The translations under genes and the position numbers were made by a program. From contig JANXLS010000387.1 in NCBI GenBank assembly GCA_025355035.1, forward strand, positions 1 to 5,673: DNA of 5,673 nucleotides, in the 5' to 3' direction. Shown one piece after another: positions 5,636-5,673 of the stretch (position 1 is the stretch's first letter; the number at the start of each line of letters is the position of its first letter). The notes under the pieces were generated by a model. The model did not search any database, had not been told where the DNA came from, and worked only from the letters and a program-made list of their open reading frames with translations. Source of the DNA: Planctomycetota bacterium (GTDB lineage Bacteria > Planctomycetota > SZUA-567 > H5-PLA8).

Positions 5636-5673
5636 ATGGCAAAACGGATCGCGCTTGACGCCACTCCCCTTTT
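5636..5673 (+). CDS. Start of a probable GT4 glycosyltransferase (3' truncated by window edge)
   Basis: An ATG at 5636 opens a frame that runs off the window and reads MAKRIALDATPL. This matches the very N-terminus of many GT4 glycosyltransferases (mannosyltransferase/WbdB- or MtfB-like), where the first beta strand reads R/K-I-x-x-D-A-x-P/R-L and is followed by a glycine-rich G-x-G-R-Y loop that would lie outside this window. Position in a polysaccharide locus, same strand, downstream of the polymerase-like gene, supports the reading. The ribosome binding site is weak (AAAAAG at 5624-5629). Only 12 codons are visible, so the call rests on one short motif plus context; an unrelated gene or chance ORF is possible. 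The 229 bp between it and the Wzy-like gene are mostly filled by the MITE-like element. Confidence 0.55.
   Translation, partial: MAKRIALDATPL

Overview
The window is a piece of an exopolysaccharide / surface-polysaccharide biosynthesis locus of the Wzx/Wzy-dependent type. All genes lie on the plus strand. The recognisable parts are a lipid-carrier sugar-1-phosphate transferase (cut by the left edge), a degenerate BY-kinase-like ATPase domain, a Wzz/GumC-type polysaccharide co-polymerase, a GT4 glycosyltransferase, a polytopic O-antigen ligase/polymerase-like protein, and the first 12 codons of what is probably a second GT4 glycosyltransferase (cut by the right edge). The gene set points to a bacterium with an envelope polysaccharide export system, most likely Gram-negative. 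Base composition is moderate, with many GCG/CGC codons. No taxonomic marker is present. A Planctomycetota-like or other environmental lineage is possible, but that is only an impression.

Layout: 1-542 holds the C-terminal catalytic part of the priming transferase. The 219 bp that follow (543-761) have no gene but contain a cluster of short inverted repeats, and may carry the promoter of the next unit. From 762 to 5406 four genes are tightly packed with gaps of 15, 20 and 5 bp, so they are probably one operon: pseudo-kinase, Wzz, GT4, Wzy-like. The tail (5407-5673) holds a 160-bp, almost perfectly palindromic element flanked by TTA on both sides, which looks like a MITE, followed by the start of another gene at 5636.

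How the genes would work together (inferred from the families): the priming transferase loads the first sugar-phosphate onto undecaprenyl phosphate, GT4 enzymes extend the repeat unit in the cytoplasm, the Wzy-like membrane protein polymerises it in the periplasm, and the Wzz/GumC protein sets chain length. In the usual arrangement a BY-kinase partner of Wzz cycles between phosphorylated states. Here the protein in that position keeps the fold but has lost the Walker A lysine, the A' aspartate and the Tyr-rich tail.

The two most notable items are this apparently dead kinase partner and the hairpin element between the polymerase gene and the downstream glycosyltransferase.
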